Shown here: piece by piece, positions 29,835-39,600 of the stretch
Numbering within the stretch: the stretch's first letter is position 1
Layout of the letters: each line of letters starts with the position of its first letter
DNA from: Antennarius striatus
Taxonomy: Eukaryota > Chordata > Actinopteri > Lophiiformes > Antennariidae
Length of the DNA stretch: 64,000 bases
Direction: 5' to 3'
Assembly: GCF_040054535.1 (NCBI RefSeq)
Contig: NC_090796.1
Location: forward strand, 4,854,501 to 4,918,500
Position numbers and translations under genes: made by a program
The notes under the pieces: generated by a model
What the model saw: only the letters and a program-made list of their open reading frames with translations
Database searches by the model: none
Told to the model about the DNA's origin: nothing

Positions 29835-29865
29835 ACACACACACATGCACACACACACATGCACA
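29744..29865. repeat. Second (CA)n array, vstm4 upstream
   Basis: About 43 pure CA units followed by interrupted CA/TGCACA units, about 630 bp upstream of the vstm4 ATG. No gene is seen from here to 30450. Confidence 0.95.
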
Positions 29866-30454
29866 GACAAACACACACATGTTGACAAAAGAGAAGGAAG
29901 AGGACAAGGGGGGGAGGTGTGAGCGCTTCTGTTGCAAATATCATCATTTTAAGTCATTAATGGAGTGTAACCTGTTGATAGTTGCGTGTCCTTGTGTAAC
30001 AAAATCCCACAATGAAACTTTATCCAACTGTCTGCCAGCTCAGGATTTTTGGGACATCTTTTTCTGGCTTTTATCAAATCTCAGAGAAAAGTGCTGTGAA
30101 AATCTGGGACACGCTTGATTCACAGATGATGGAATCGATGGCCTGGGGGGGCCCTCATGACTGCTTCTAGTCTAACAAACAAGGCTGCTTCCTGGACAAA
30201 GACGTTCCCACTTCAACAAATCTTGATAACCTTCAAGATCCTGTGAGGGATTTGATACATTAGAGGTCTTAACACAGTGTCCTCACTCACACATACTTCC
30301 TGTTTTTATCTAGTCTGCACAAAATATTTCCTTAATGTTGAATATCAGAAAATATTTTTAAGTCTTTCCTTCCGAGTCCACCTGGTAGTCACGACCAGTG
30401 CATGCCCCAACTTCACTCCTTTCTCTTTGTTTAGTCTCCATTACTCATCCATGT

Positions 30455-30624
30455 ATTTACTATAGGGGGTTATCCAGTGCAGGCTGGCAGGGGCTTGGAC
30501 AAGTTGTCACTCATCACAGAACCACACATAGTCCAACACTCATGTCATGCATTTGGTGAATTTAGTTACTAATTCACCTACACAGCACGTTTTTGGTGGG
30601 AGAAAGAATGAATGCAGACACAAT
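30455..30624 (-). mobile_element. tRNA-derived SINE, distal part (interrupted)
   Basis: Body of the same widespread SINE as at 4535-4712. The sequence gggttatccagtgcaggctgg through acacatagtccaacactcat and aattcacctacac to gcagacacaat matches the family. It is cut at caat by the Harbinger element and resumes at 34782. Confidence 0.65.
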
Positions 30625-31274
30625 GGGCCCGTTTCACAAAACCGGTTTAGTGGAAACCTGGGTAACAGGGAAAACCAGGGCTTTCGGTTTCACAAAGGGA
30701 GGTAAGTTAATCCAGACACAGAGGAGTAAACCTAGCTTGTGTCAGGAGGCGAGGTAAAGTAAACCTCTAGGTTTGTTACCATAGTAAGAGACTCTGAAGC
30801 TAGCCTCACGAAGCAGGTTCAGTGGAAACTCTGGGTAAGTTACCCTGAAATCAGGGAAAACCAGAGTTTTCGGTTTCACAAAGGGAAGTAACTTAACCCA
30901 GGGTTAGAGCTGTAACCCTGGCCTGTTTCACGTAGCAAGGTAAACTGAACCTCTGGGTTTGTTACCACAGTAACAGACTCTGAACATAACCTAGTCAGGA
31001 GCAGAGGCCTGTACCATAAAGCTTGATGAACCTAGCCGGGCTTCCTCTTACTTATCTGGCTTCACTTACCGAGACATCCGGCCTCTGGATTTTCGGTACC
31101 ATAAAGCCGGCTATCAACTCACTAATTCAATTCAGGCTGGTCCACTCTAGATTTGTGGGCGCTCACATAAAAAGAGCGGAGTTTGCTGCATGCGACCAAT
31201 CGCAAACATGCAACAAACTGACCCGAGCCGCATATTTCACAACGAAGGCGCAAACAATAATAATTAATAAATAA

Positions 31275-31373
31275 GAGCAATACAAATCAATAATCCAGGC
31301 AAAAAGCAACACAGTTGCAGCTGCCAAACAGCGCAAGGATCGCTGGCAAAAAATTGCCGACTGTGTTAATGCG
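31275..31373 (+). pseudogene. Myb/SANT-like remnant of inner Harbinger
   Basis: In this frame the text VAAAKQRKDRWQKIADCVNA is readable, the typical start of the Myb/SANT-like DNA-binding protein carried by Harbinger elements. No start or full domain remains, and a stop (taa) precedes it. Confidence 0.6.
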
Positions 31374-31691
31374 GAAGTTAGTGCCATTATAATATTACTT
31401 CCCCACTATGACTGCACTTGTATATCTGACTACAGTATCATATGTGTGTTTCATAAATGTATGTCTGTATGACATTTTTTGTTATGACATGTGATTGTAG
31501 CCCCCGCAACTTAATGAATAGCTCTACATACAGTGTTCTTCCCGAGGTTTTTGGCATCGCCAACAGAATACATAAACGTACCTATAAATGAATGAATCAA
31601 TCCATGATTTACTTAAACAAATAATTGATTAATGGCATTTTATCTGTGGCTTGCTTGTAACCCATCCAACGAGGGGTTTAATGACATCATA

Positions 31692-31981
31692 TTAATTACA
31701 AACATCACTAAGAAATATATTAACTGTGGCAAAAAACCTTAGTGCAATGCACACTGTCTGCGGGACTGTCAGCGTGTGGCTGCGGTGCGTTACATTACTG
31801 ACGTAAGGCTCCAGCAGCTGACAGATGTAATGTAACCCATCTTGCCAAAATATGTACCTTTCGTACAGTTCAGGCAATTCGAACGGATTACAGCGATCTC
31901 TAAATATTCTTTTGTGCCTGAGCGCTCTTCGCACAAGCTGTGCACTAAGATCCATGGGTTCTCATAAAACGGACAGCCCAT
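31692..31981 (-). pseudogene. Harbinger transposase N-terminus (inner)
   Basis: The minus strand opens MGCPFYENP at 31981 and, after a frame change, continues DLSAQLVRRALRHKRIFRDR, then LYERYIFWQDGLHYICQLLEPY and LTVPQTVCIALRFFA. This is the N-terminal region of HARBI1-like transposases. The DDE catalytic part is missing. Confidence 0.75.
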
Positions 31982-32389
31982 TTTCCAAGAGAACTGATTG
32001 GTCAGTAGGTGGGGCTGTTATACCTGCTGAGCTCTGATTGGTCAGTAGGTGGGGCTGTTATACCTGCTAAGCTCTTATCCTGAATTTATCCTGCTCCGGA
32101 GCAGGTTAGGTGTTCAGCATAGGTTACTGCGTCAACGTAGCCCGATAGAAAGTCAGCCACCTTTATGGTACCGAAAAGCCAGGGTTAAGCCTGAAGTTAT
32201 CTCGCTAAGCCGTAATCCAGCTTTATGGTACAGGCCTCCGGGAGCAGGTTTTATTCCACAAACCCAGGGTTTCCTCTGACTCCGCCCCCTTTCACCATCG
32301 CTCGGGTGGCTTCATTTCCTGGTTCTGTCGGACGGAGAGTCTGACCGAAGTAAGGTTTTTATAAATAACTCCGTATTTCAGAGGTGAAC

Positions 32390-32935
32390 ATGGCATGTCC
32401 ATTTGACGAGGAGCCCCTTGATGGAGTTTACGCATTAAATCACAGAGATTTTAAAAAATTGTTGTATGGCGTTCAGACGTCCAGTCATAGCCCGGCCAGT
32501 TGTCTTTATGATTGGTACCGATTGATTCACGTCCATCCATCACACACATCCACGACCTGATCCATCCTCACATCTGCAGCAGTTTTGTGTGTAGGTAGTG
32601 GTCCGGTCAGTTTTTTATTTTATATTTGCATATGGTATTTTGTCTATACAATGTGAGAGATGCTCAGTGCGCCTCGCCTTGAAACTTTTATCCCAATTTT
32701 TCTATTTCCCCGGAGATAAACCCGACAGAATCAGGGGAAGTTCCACAGGATTGCAGGTGAATAATGTAGAAATCTGATAAATGAATTGCAAATGATATTC
32801 TGTTAATGACATTGTGCTCCAACCTCAAAACTGGATTTTTAACTTCAATTTCTTTTAGGATTTCCCAACGTTATTGGCTGCACAGATGGTACCACATCCC
32901 CATCAAGGTACTTGTAGACTGAACATTGTTTCAAC
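32390..32935 (+). pseudogene. Harbinger transposase (outer), decayed
   Basis: ATG at 32390 opens MACPFDEEPLDG, the usual start of fish Harbinger transposases, then degenerates. GDKPDRI..G is readable near 32715-32754, before an apparent intron (gcag/gtgaat to cttttag at about 32755-32858). The next exon starts GFPNVIGCTDGT, containing the first catalytic Asp motif (GCxDGT). One base is missing at the following His-Ile-Pro-Ile codons, shifting the frame. A CDAADYIS-like piece is at about 32978-33005. Confidence 0.65.
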
Positions 32936-34325
32936 ATGTTCAAGACTGCATTATAAATAAACATCTGTCCAGATCATGTGATGCTGCAGACTACATTTCT
33001 GATGCGGAGCTCTTGGATATATGGTCTTACCCAAGCAGCAGACTGTATTGTGGTCAGTAACCTAAAGATTTGCACAATAATTCACTTGTCTTCATTGTGT
33101 AATCCAGTCTAATGACTCCACTATACATTACAGGAGAGAGCCTGCGACACCTCAGGATGATTCCTGCTATCCAGTATGGCAGAACAGTGCGGACTCCATC
33201 TGCCAGAATCATTTCAGAGTCACCATCACCACCATCACAGCAGGCAATAAAAACATACAATACACATGTCCTGTGGGCATATTTATTTCTGAAAAATACA
33301 AAGTAATTTTTGTATCGTTACAATACTTAACATTCTAATAAGTAACATGATTGACCTGTGACCATCACCCACCTCTAACTTGTGCTCCAGTATTTCTATG
33401 TCTAGATCTGCTCCTAATCTGGAGGTCCTAGTAAACCATTTCTATTTTCTGTACTTTTTTAGAAAGTAAATTCTATAAACTTCTTCAGCAGATTGGCACA
33501 CACACACACACACACACACACTCCTACTTGAGTAGGACATTAAAACATAGTTGCATATGCATTCCATAGAATGAACAACTGATGGTCACTGAGTGTCTAT
33601 TTCACAGTGATAGTCTGCAGTTGGGACCCTTCTGCTACTGTCCATTCATGATCTGTTAAAAAAGGATGAGAATTTGTTAATACTTCAGTAGAGGATGAAT
33701 GTCACAGTCTGTATTCCACCAGAATGTGAAGCAATGGGAAGAGAACAATCAGTAACATAAAATATTAGACCACCTATGTTTTCCTCTATTTCTTGTTAAT
33801 TTCTTTTTGTTTTTATTGATTATGAACTCCTGTGTATATCGTTTGACTGAAACAGACATCAAATAAAACTTGGAATACCTTAGAGCGGTTATAAGCAGTA
33901 CAATGCCACAGCCACTGATATAAGAACTAAAGCAGTTTTGGCTATTACTGTATCAAACGAGCTACATGTCAGCTCTTGATTTCAATTCTTAGATAATATA
34001 GGCATGGTGTGAATATCCTTATCAACTGTTTTTGTAATGTGAATATGTCAATTTACTGTTTTATTTACACAACAATAAAACGTCTAATATATTTCCTTAT
34101 TGAACAGAACCTGATATACAGTAGATGAGAGCGTATTTATGTGCGTGAAAAGAGCGTTATTTTGGCGATAAAACAATTGAATAGTCAGACGTCCACTTAA
34201 TACTTATTGTACAATATCAAACACAATCCCTAACGAGATGATGCAGAAGTCTGACCTGTGTGAACGATGTTTTTATACTTCATTCTCAGCTGCTGACGTG
34301 CGCTTCTCCCCCCACTGGATCGCAC

Positions 34326-34641
34326 CTAAATAAAATAAATTAATAAACTATAATTGAAGCAGTTTACTTCCATATTTTTACCGTGAGTGCAACGGACTAC
34401 GTTTAAAGTTACGCATCGACTTGAGCAGTAATTCACTCCCACGACATCTCGCTCTTCTTTGCAGCTGCAACGCTGTTCTCTTTCTTCTGAAAATGTCCTT
34501 AAAGTCTTCATATTCATAAATTAAAATCTGTACTCTGACTGCTGTAAAACGCTGCGGAGCGCGTCTCGTCCGTCGTCGACTCGGGGCTCCACTGATGATG
34601 ACTTTTTTTTGAGTTGTCCTGTCTGTTAAACTGCGGGTCAA
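34326..34641 (-). pseudogene. Myb/SANT-like frame of outer Harbinger
   Basis: The minus-strand frame contains RVQILIYEYEDFKDIFRRK and then, in a shifted frame, NSVAAAKK-like text, matching the Myb/SANT-like accessory protein of Harbinger elements. The frameshift and stop show it is broken. It is convergent with the transposase, as usual for the superfamily. Confidence 0.6.
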
Positions 34642-34781
34642 CTTATTCTGGGTTAGAAAAACTAACCCTGAAACCCATTTGTGAAACCGAAATCCCTGGT
34701 TTTTCCGAGTTCAGGGTAAAGCAACCCAGAACCACAGGTTTACGTCAGGGTATGTTAACCCTGCCTTCATGAAATGGGCCC

Positions 34782-34872
34782 AATGAGTACATGTAAACTC
34801 CACCCCAAAAAGTCCTCAGGTAGATTACAACCACGAGGCAAAAGCATGACTCACTGCTCCATCACGCCCCTG
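34782..34872 (-). mobile_element. tRNA-derived SINE, head part (interrupted)
   Basis: Continuation of the SINE from 30624: aatgagtacatgtaaactcc, then gaggcaaaagcatgactcac and tgctccatcacgcccc, which reverse-complement to the tRNA-like head. Joining it to the left part with one AAT removed restores the family's usual order. Confidence 0.65.
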
Positions 34873-35895
34873 CAATTTTCATTAGATTGCTAAAAGGTCT
34901 GGTGCGAGATGTGTTGCATGCTCCTCAGTTATATGACTGTGTTCCAAAGTAAGTAAAGCTATTATTTATCTCTCCATTGGTCCACCCTTTCATCCTGAAT
35001 TAATCTACTGCTAGATTCATCAGACCAATGGCTTCCCATCTCACTTTCATCACACATAATATGTCTGACCAGCAGAAATATCAACATGCTTTTAAAAACA
35101 TCATACTTACAGACTGAAAAATGTTAAAAAAACAAACAAACAAACAACAAAAAAAACTGAACATCTTTGCTGGAGCTTAATTGACTGGTATTGATAAAAA
35201 AGACCCTTGTAATAATGACCCCATTCTCCATGGGGTCATTATTACAAGGATCTATGTTATAATATTAATGTTTGACATGTTTGGAACAAGACAGTAACAG
35301 ATAGGTGTTTAATTATGTGGTACATTGTTCTATTGTTACAGATGGATTTTTTATAGGTTTCATCTGGAGGTAATTACAGCAGGAATTCCTCTTGAATAAT
35401 CTCTACATCTGTTAGTTATTATTCTGATTTTGTCTTTTCAGTTACCAAGATATTAGAAGACACTTTCTTTTATTGGTTCTTCTTCATCCAATAATGGAAG
35501 ATGCTGTCTCAAATACTTGGCTGTAGACTCAGACTCTATTATGATAAGATCAATTGGAGACAGTCCCAAAGTACTAAGAGCACTAACAGAGTTCAGCTTG
35601 AGAAACACTCTAAGAAACTAACTGTTTTAGAAGCACATCAAGCATTTTGAGATTAAAACGACCTGATATAAATGTATACATTTTCAATATATTTGTTTGT
35701 AATTTTGTTGTGCAAAGGTAAAACCAAAAGGCATCAAAGTTATTTTGTAGAAACTGGAAATATGGACATTTTCAAATTGATTATGATTCAATTGAGATCT
35801 CTGGAACAAATGCACAAGAGTGAAATCCTATCTTCACAATGAGTCATTTGACAACATTTGACTATGTATTGGACAAATGAAAATGTGAGACAATT
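34873..35895. other. Intergenic, no gene seen
   Basis: AT-rich; includes a perfect hairpin at 35205-35249 and an A-rich aaacaaac tract near 35125-35155. No exon recognised. Confidence 0.6.
35205..35249. repeat. Perfect 20-bp inverted repeat (hairpin)
   Basis: Arms ccttgtaataatgaccccat (35205-35224) and its exact complement (35230-35249) with a 5-nt loop. No T-run or gene context gives it a known role. It may be a miniature transposon footprint. Confidence 0.85.
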
Positions 35896-36109
35896 GTCTG
35901 TGTAGGTTCTCAGTCATCCAGATCGTGGTTATCCAAAAGCTGTTGAGTCGATCCACTGGACGTTAAGAAAGTTCTTGAAGACATTTTGTCTCTCATCCAA
36001 GAGACTTCTTCAGTTCGACACTTCACAACTGAAGAAGTCTCTTGGATGAGAGACGAAATGTCTTCAAGAACTTTCTTAACACTCAGTGGATTGACTCAAC
36101 AGCTTTTGG
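35896..36109. mobile_element. Foldback element with 13-bp target duplication
   Basis: Two 85-nt arms (35931-36015 and 36027-36111) form a near-perfect inverted repeat with an 11-nt loop. The arms contain gtctctcatccaagagactt-type sequence common in fish genomes. A 35-nt stretch (35896-35930) lies outside the left arm. The whole is flanked by atgtgagacaatt at 35883-35895 and 36110-36122. No coding capacity. Confidence 0.75.
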
Positions 36110-36529
36110 ATGTGAGACAATTTGAAGGTGAGGATTCTTCAGGTTCACAAACATGATTTGAATATATTTTGTCATGTCTTTTGTTAAGGTTGTGGTTTGA
36201 CAGTGAATGTCTGAAATACATTTGATTGTGAATTACGATAGAAAGGAAACATAATCATGTTAAACATCCAGTGGAATGCATTTACAGTTAATATCTAATT
36301 ATCTGAATAAAGCAAGAGGGAAAAGCACAATGAGCAGGAGAGATGGAATTAAGGTCATAAAGCCAAAAAAAAAGGTCATTATCTGGATGTGTTAAATGTC
36401 CCATTAGTAATTTTCATTTAGGTTCTGACGTAAATTCAAGAAATGAAAGTACAAATAACAGGTTTGTTGTTTTTGTAAAAGATTCATTTCGCTCCCCTGT
36501 GGATAATATCAGTGGTATTGAAACATGTC

Positions 36530-36534
<5 letters not shown>

Positions 36535-36623
<89 letters not shown>
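36535..36623. repeat. (TG)n microsatellite
   Basis: About 44 TG units. The VCVCV and HTHTH frames across it are artefacts. Confidence 0.95.
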
Positions 36624-36626
<3 letters not shown>

Positions 36627-39600
36627 TCAGTAGAACGGCTGGAACTTTTGCAGGCTTCACAGCATTGCTCAAATCATTTGGTCTGACCTTTAGCATGGCA
36701 TGGCCCCACTTTGGGACCTTCTTATTGGACAAGATGGGTCAGAGTGAACAGGAGTCTGTAAATGAGAAACCTATTCAAGCATGTCTTTTCACTTGAAAAG
36801 GTTATAGACAATTTGTTAACATGAATTATGCATACATTACATACTTACGGTCCATGATGGAGATAAACACAAACAAAAATCACATAAGCTAATTGTATTA
36901 TATCATCATGTCAATATAAGTTGAACATTGAAGGTTATGAAGGTAAGCATGAGAAACAATGAACAAAAAAAAATTAAAAAGGAAATATTTTCCGATAGTC
37001 TACATTAGGTTGATCCCTCCTACGATCACAATATTCTTCATTTCTGGAAGAAAAACTACCAGTAGACATCATTCAGACCTGAGCAAACAAGATGCAACAT
37101 AACACCTGTGACGAGTTTGGGAAATGCCAGTTCACATGGCGTGTTTGCATGTGTACGAAAAGAAGATGGTTGATTTCTCAATGTGTTTACTCTGAGGAAG
37201 ATTGCAGTCTCAGTCATAGTATCAAGCTTCCCTCTCTAAGAATGTAAACTGCATCACTCAAGTCTGCAATCTGAATCCTGACTGTCCTAGAATCACAGAG
37301 GGAACACAGCCGATTGGTGTGAGCCAACAGTCTACCTTTGACATGGTTTGACCTCTACAACTAAACCCTCAACATGTGTTCATCAATACTAATAACGTGT
37401 AACAAAATACATTTTACAGCTGTTCAAAAAAAAAATTCAGGTTAACATCCAGATGTGAGAAGAAGGTTTTTACAGATCATTAATCTTTTTCTTTATAATA
37501 GTTTTGATGCTGTGCCCTGAGGAATGTACATGCATTATGCGTTAGCTTATATGGAGCACATGTTGCCAACCATTATATCATGAAATGTATTTTTGAGAGG
37601 AGGTGATGGTTTTGAATGGCTCAGCACTGGCTACATGTGATCAAAATCAAGGTCACTCTCAATGAACTATTTCGGCAATCATCACAAGACACGCAAGGGA
37701 AAATATGGGAAGGAAAAACTAAAATATCTTTGTTATTGCCCTCAAACCCTTGAGCCAGGCATTTAGTGTTTAGTTGTTCCTGTACAGAGGGTAGGGAGGT
37801 GTGATTGTGAGTGTTGGTGAAGCAGACCATACATGCTCTGCAAGCGGTATCTAACATTTTAGAGTCACCAGTCACATTTCTATGACAGCTCTCAGATCTG
37901 TTTACAATATTAAAATCATTCAGGAGCTGCAGAAATAATCTAATAGGAAACTGAAATGACCATTTTTGCAGTTATTTATTTGAATTTTCCACGTAAACAC
38001 AAGTGGAAGAACAGATGAAACACTTTAATGAGGGACTCAGGCCACAGGTCAAGTACTGACTCTTGCAGACCATGTGTTATGCATCAGTCTTGGGGTAGTT
38101 TTGTCTGAATGACGTGAGAGCTGGGAAAGATGGAGTTTCCAGCAACCATTTCACAAAATGTGTCACATCCTGCCGGCAAACTAAACCCTGGAGAGCTTCA
38201 TGATCGTCCACTGCAGCCTGAACTTACATCCCAAGTCAAAATGCAAATTAAGCCAGGAGACAGATTTTACTGTAAACATGTTTGAACAGTGTGCTGTATT
38301 ATTTGCTGCTTTGCTACAGAGCATAAAAAGTGTACAAACACAGACAGAAAGACAGAAAGCAGTAAGCAGAATTAATAAAAACGGACAAAATTTTGTTTTG
38401 CATGTATTGAACTCAAATACATGCAGTTCAGGCAGGATTCAGGAGAAGATGCCGTGCTCTGTCTTTTGTGCCTGACTTCTTTGGAAAATGACAAAACAAA
38501 CAATAGTCAGGAAATATTAATGACATATGATGGTAAAGTTATTTGTTACATCAGGGTAGGGTACCGAGATAAAACACCCCTAGAAACAGTTTTCAAGGAA
38601 GTCAGCAGCAGGTTATATAGGGTTATAAATATATAATGTGTTCTTATGAATTTTTTTAAAACTTTTATTATTTTAACACCATGATCAAGGTCACTACTGA
38701 ATGAACCCCAACAATGAGCTACATTTCAACTTACTAATGCTAAATGGACCATTTGCGGTATCAATCTGGGGTATCAGTTATTGTAGTCCTGTCATTGTCC
38801 CCTTCACACATGGCAAATAACACGTAGCTGTGAGATAAGAAGAAAGCACACTGGAGTTGCAGGCTGCAATGTCTTTATTGTTTCTGTAAATACACAGACG
38901 AAGACAAAACTTTTATTACCGCTGCCTGACTTATTAATGTGTTTTTTTAAATCTTCAAAAAAAGGCTCCATTGTGAAAACTTTTTGCCACCACCTTTAAA
39001 ACTAATAACAGAAGACTCTTATTCCCTTAATACTGCAGTATTTGTTATGTTTTTCTGTCACTATATCGATGTTTCTACAGCTGTATATGACCTGTCCCAG
39101 CTGCTCTACAGCTAGCATACCTGGGTTTACTAGCTGTTTGCTGGCACCCTCTGTGATGCTTGTCCCAATTTTCAGCTGGCACGACAAAGTGTGATCCTTA
39201 GATCTTCATAGCTCCCTGTAAGAACACATGAGTGTCAGTCATAAAACCATAAACAAAGAGAATCCTGACCTGGAAAACTGGACTCAATTAATAGACGTCT
39301 GTTTTGCGGCTCCACTTACCACTGGCTTGCTGCTCACAGTTATATCCAAGCCAAAACATTCACAAATGTAAATCAACTTGTCTATTTTGACAGCCAATAA
39401 TATAATGTGTATTTCAGATGTTATAAACTGTGAGTTATTAACATGAGAATGAAAGCCAAACCCTATTTGTTTCAACAGATAAAGGAAGAAAAGAAACTCT
39501 ATCTATCTATCTACCTAACCTTAACCCTAACCCAACCTCAGAATCTTTCCAAATTGTAGCAACGTAACTTCATCATTTAAAGTTTGTCGAAGGCTGTAGA

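Larger units (their letters stand above)
31004..32238. mobile_element. PIF/Harbinger element (inner, nested)
   Basis: Exact 19-bp inverted termini gaggcctgtaccataaagc (31004-31022) and its complement (32220-32238). A second 17-bp inverted pair, ttttcggtaccataaag, lies further in (31090-31106 and 32161-32177). The segment ggagca occurs on both outer sides. It contains remnants of a plus-strand Myb/SANT-like gene and a minus-strand transposase, so it is an internally deleted former autonomous element. A 40-bp unit containing gattggtcagtaggtggggc is tandemly duplicated at 31994-32074. Confidence 0.78.
30625..34781. mobile_element. PIF/Harbinger element (outer), decayed
   Basis: Inverted termini GGGCCCGTTTCA (30625) and TGAAATGGGCCC (ending 34781), flanked by a 3-bp AAT direct repeat (30622-30624 and 34782-34784). 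The 3-bp duplication fits the superfamily. Long subterminal repeats of related sequence (gttaccctg, aaccctggt, tttcggtttcacaaa) occupy both ends. Inside are a decayed plus-strand transposase (from 32390) and a minus-strand Myb/SANT-like frame (34326-34641), the usual two genes of Harbinger elements. The left arm is partly duplicated in tandem and a second Harbinger element sits inside it at 31004-32238. Confidence 0.75.

Noticed and set aside
29332..30118. Long frames of His-Thr or Val-Cys repeats
   Set aside because: Translations of the (CA)n arrays; not genes.
31994..32074. CRISPR-like repeat
   Set aside because: Only two adjacent units without spacers; a tandem duplication inside a transposon.
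39505..39535. Telomere-like cctaaccttaaccctaaccc stretch
   Set aside because: Only about three imperfect units; too short to call an interstitial telomeric repeat.
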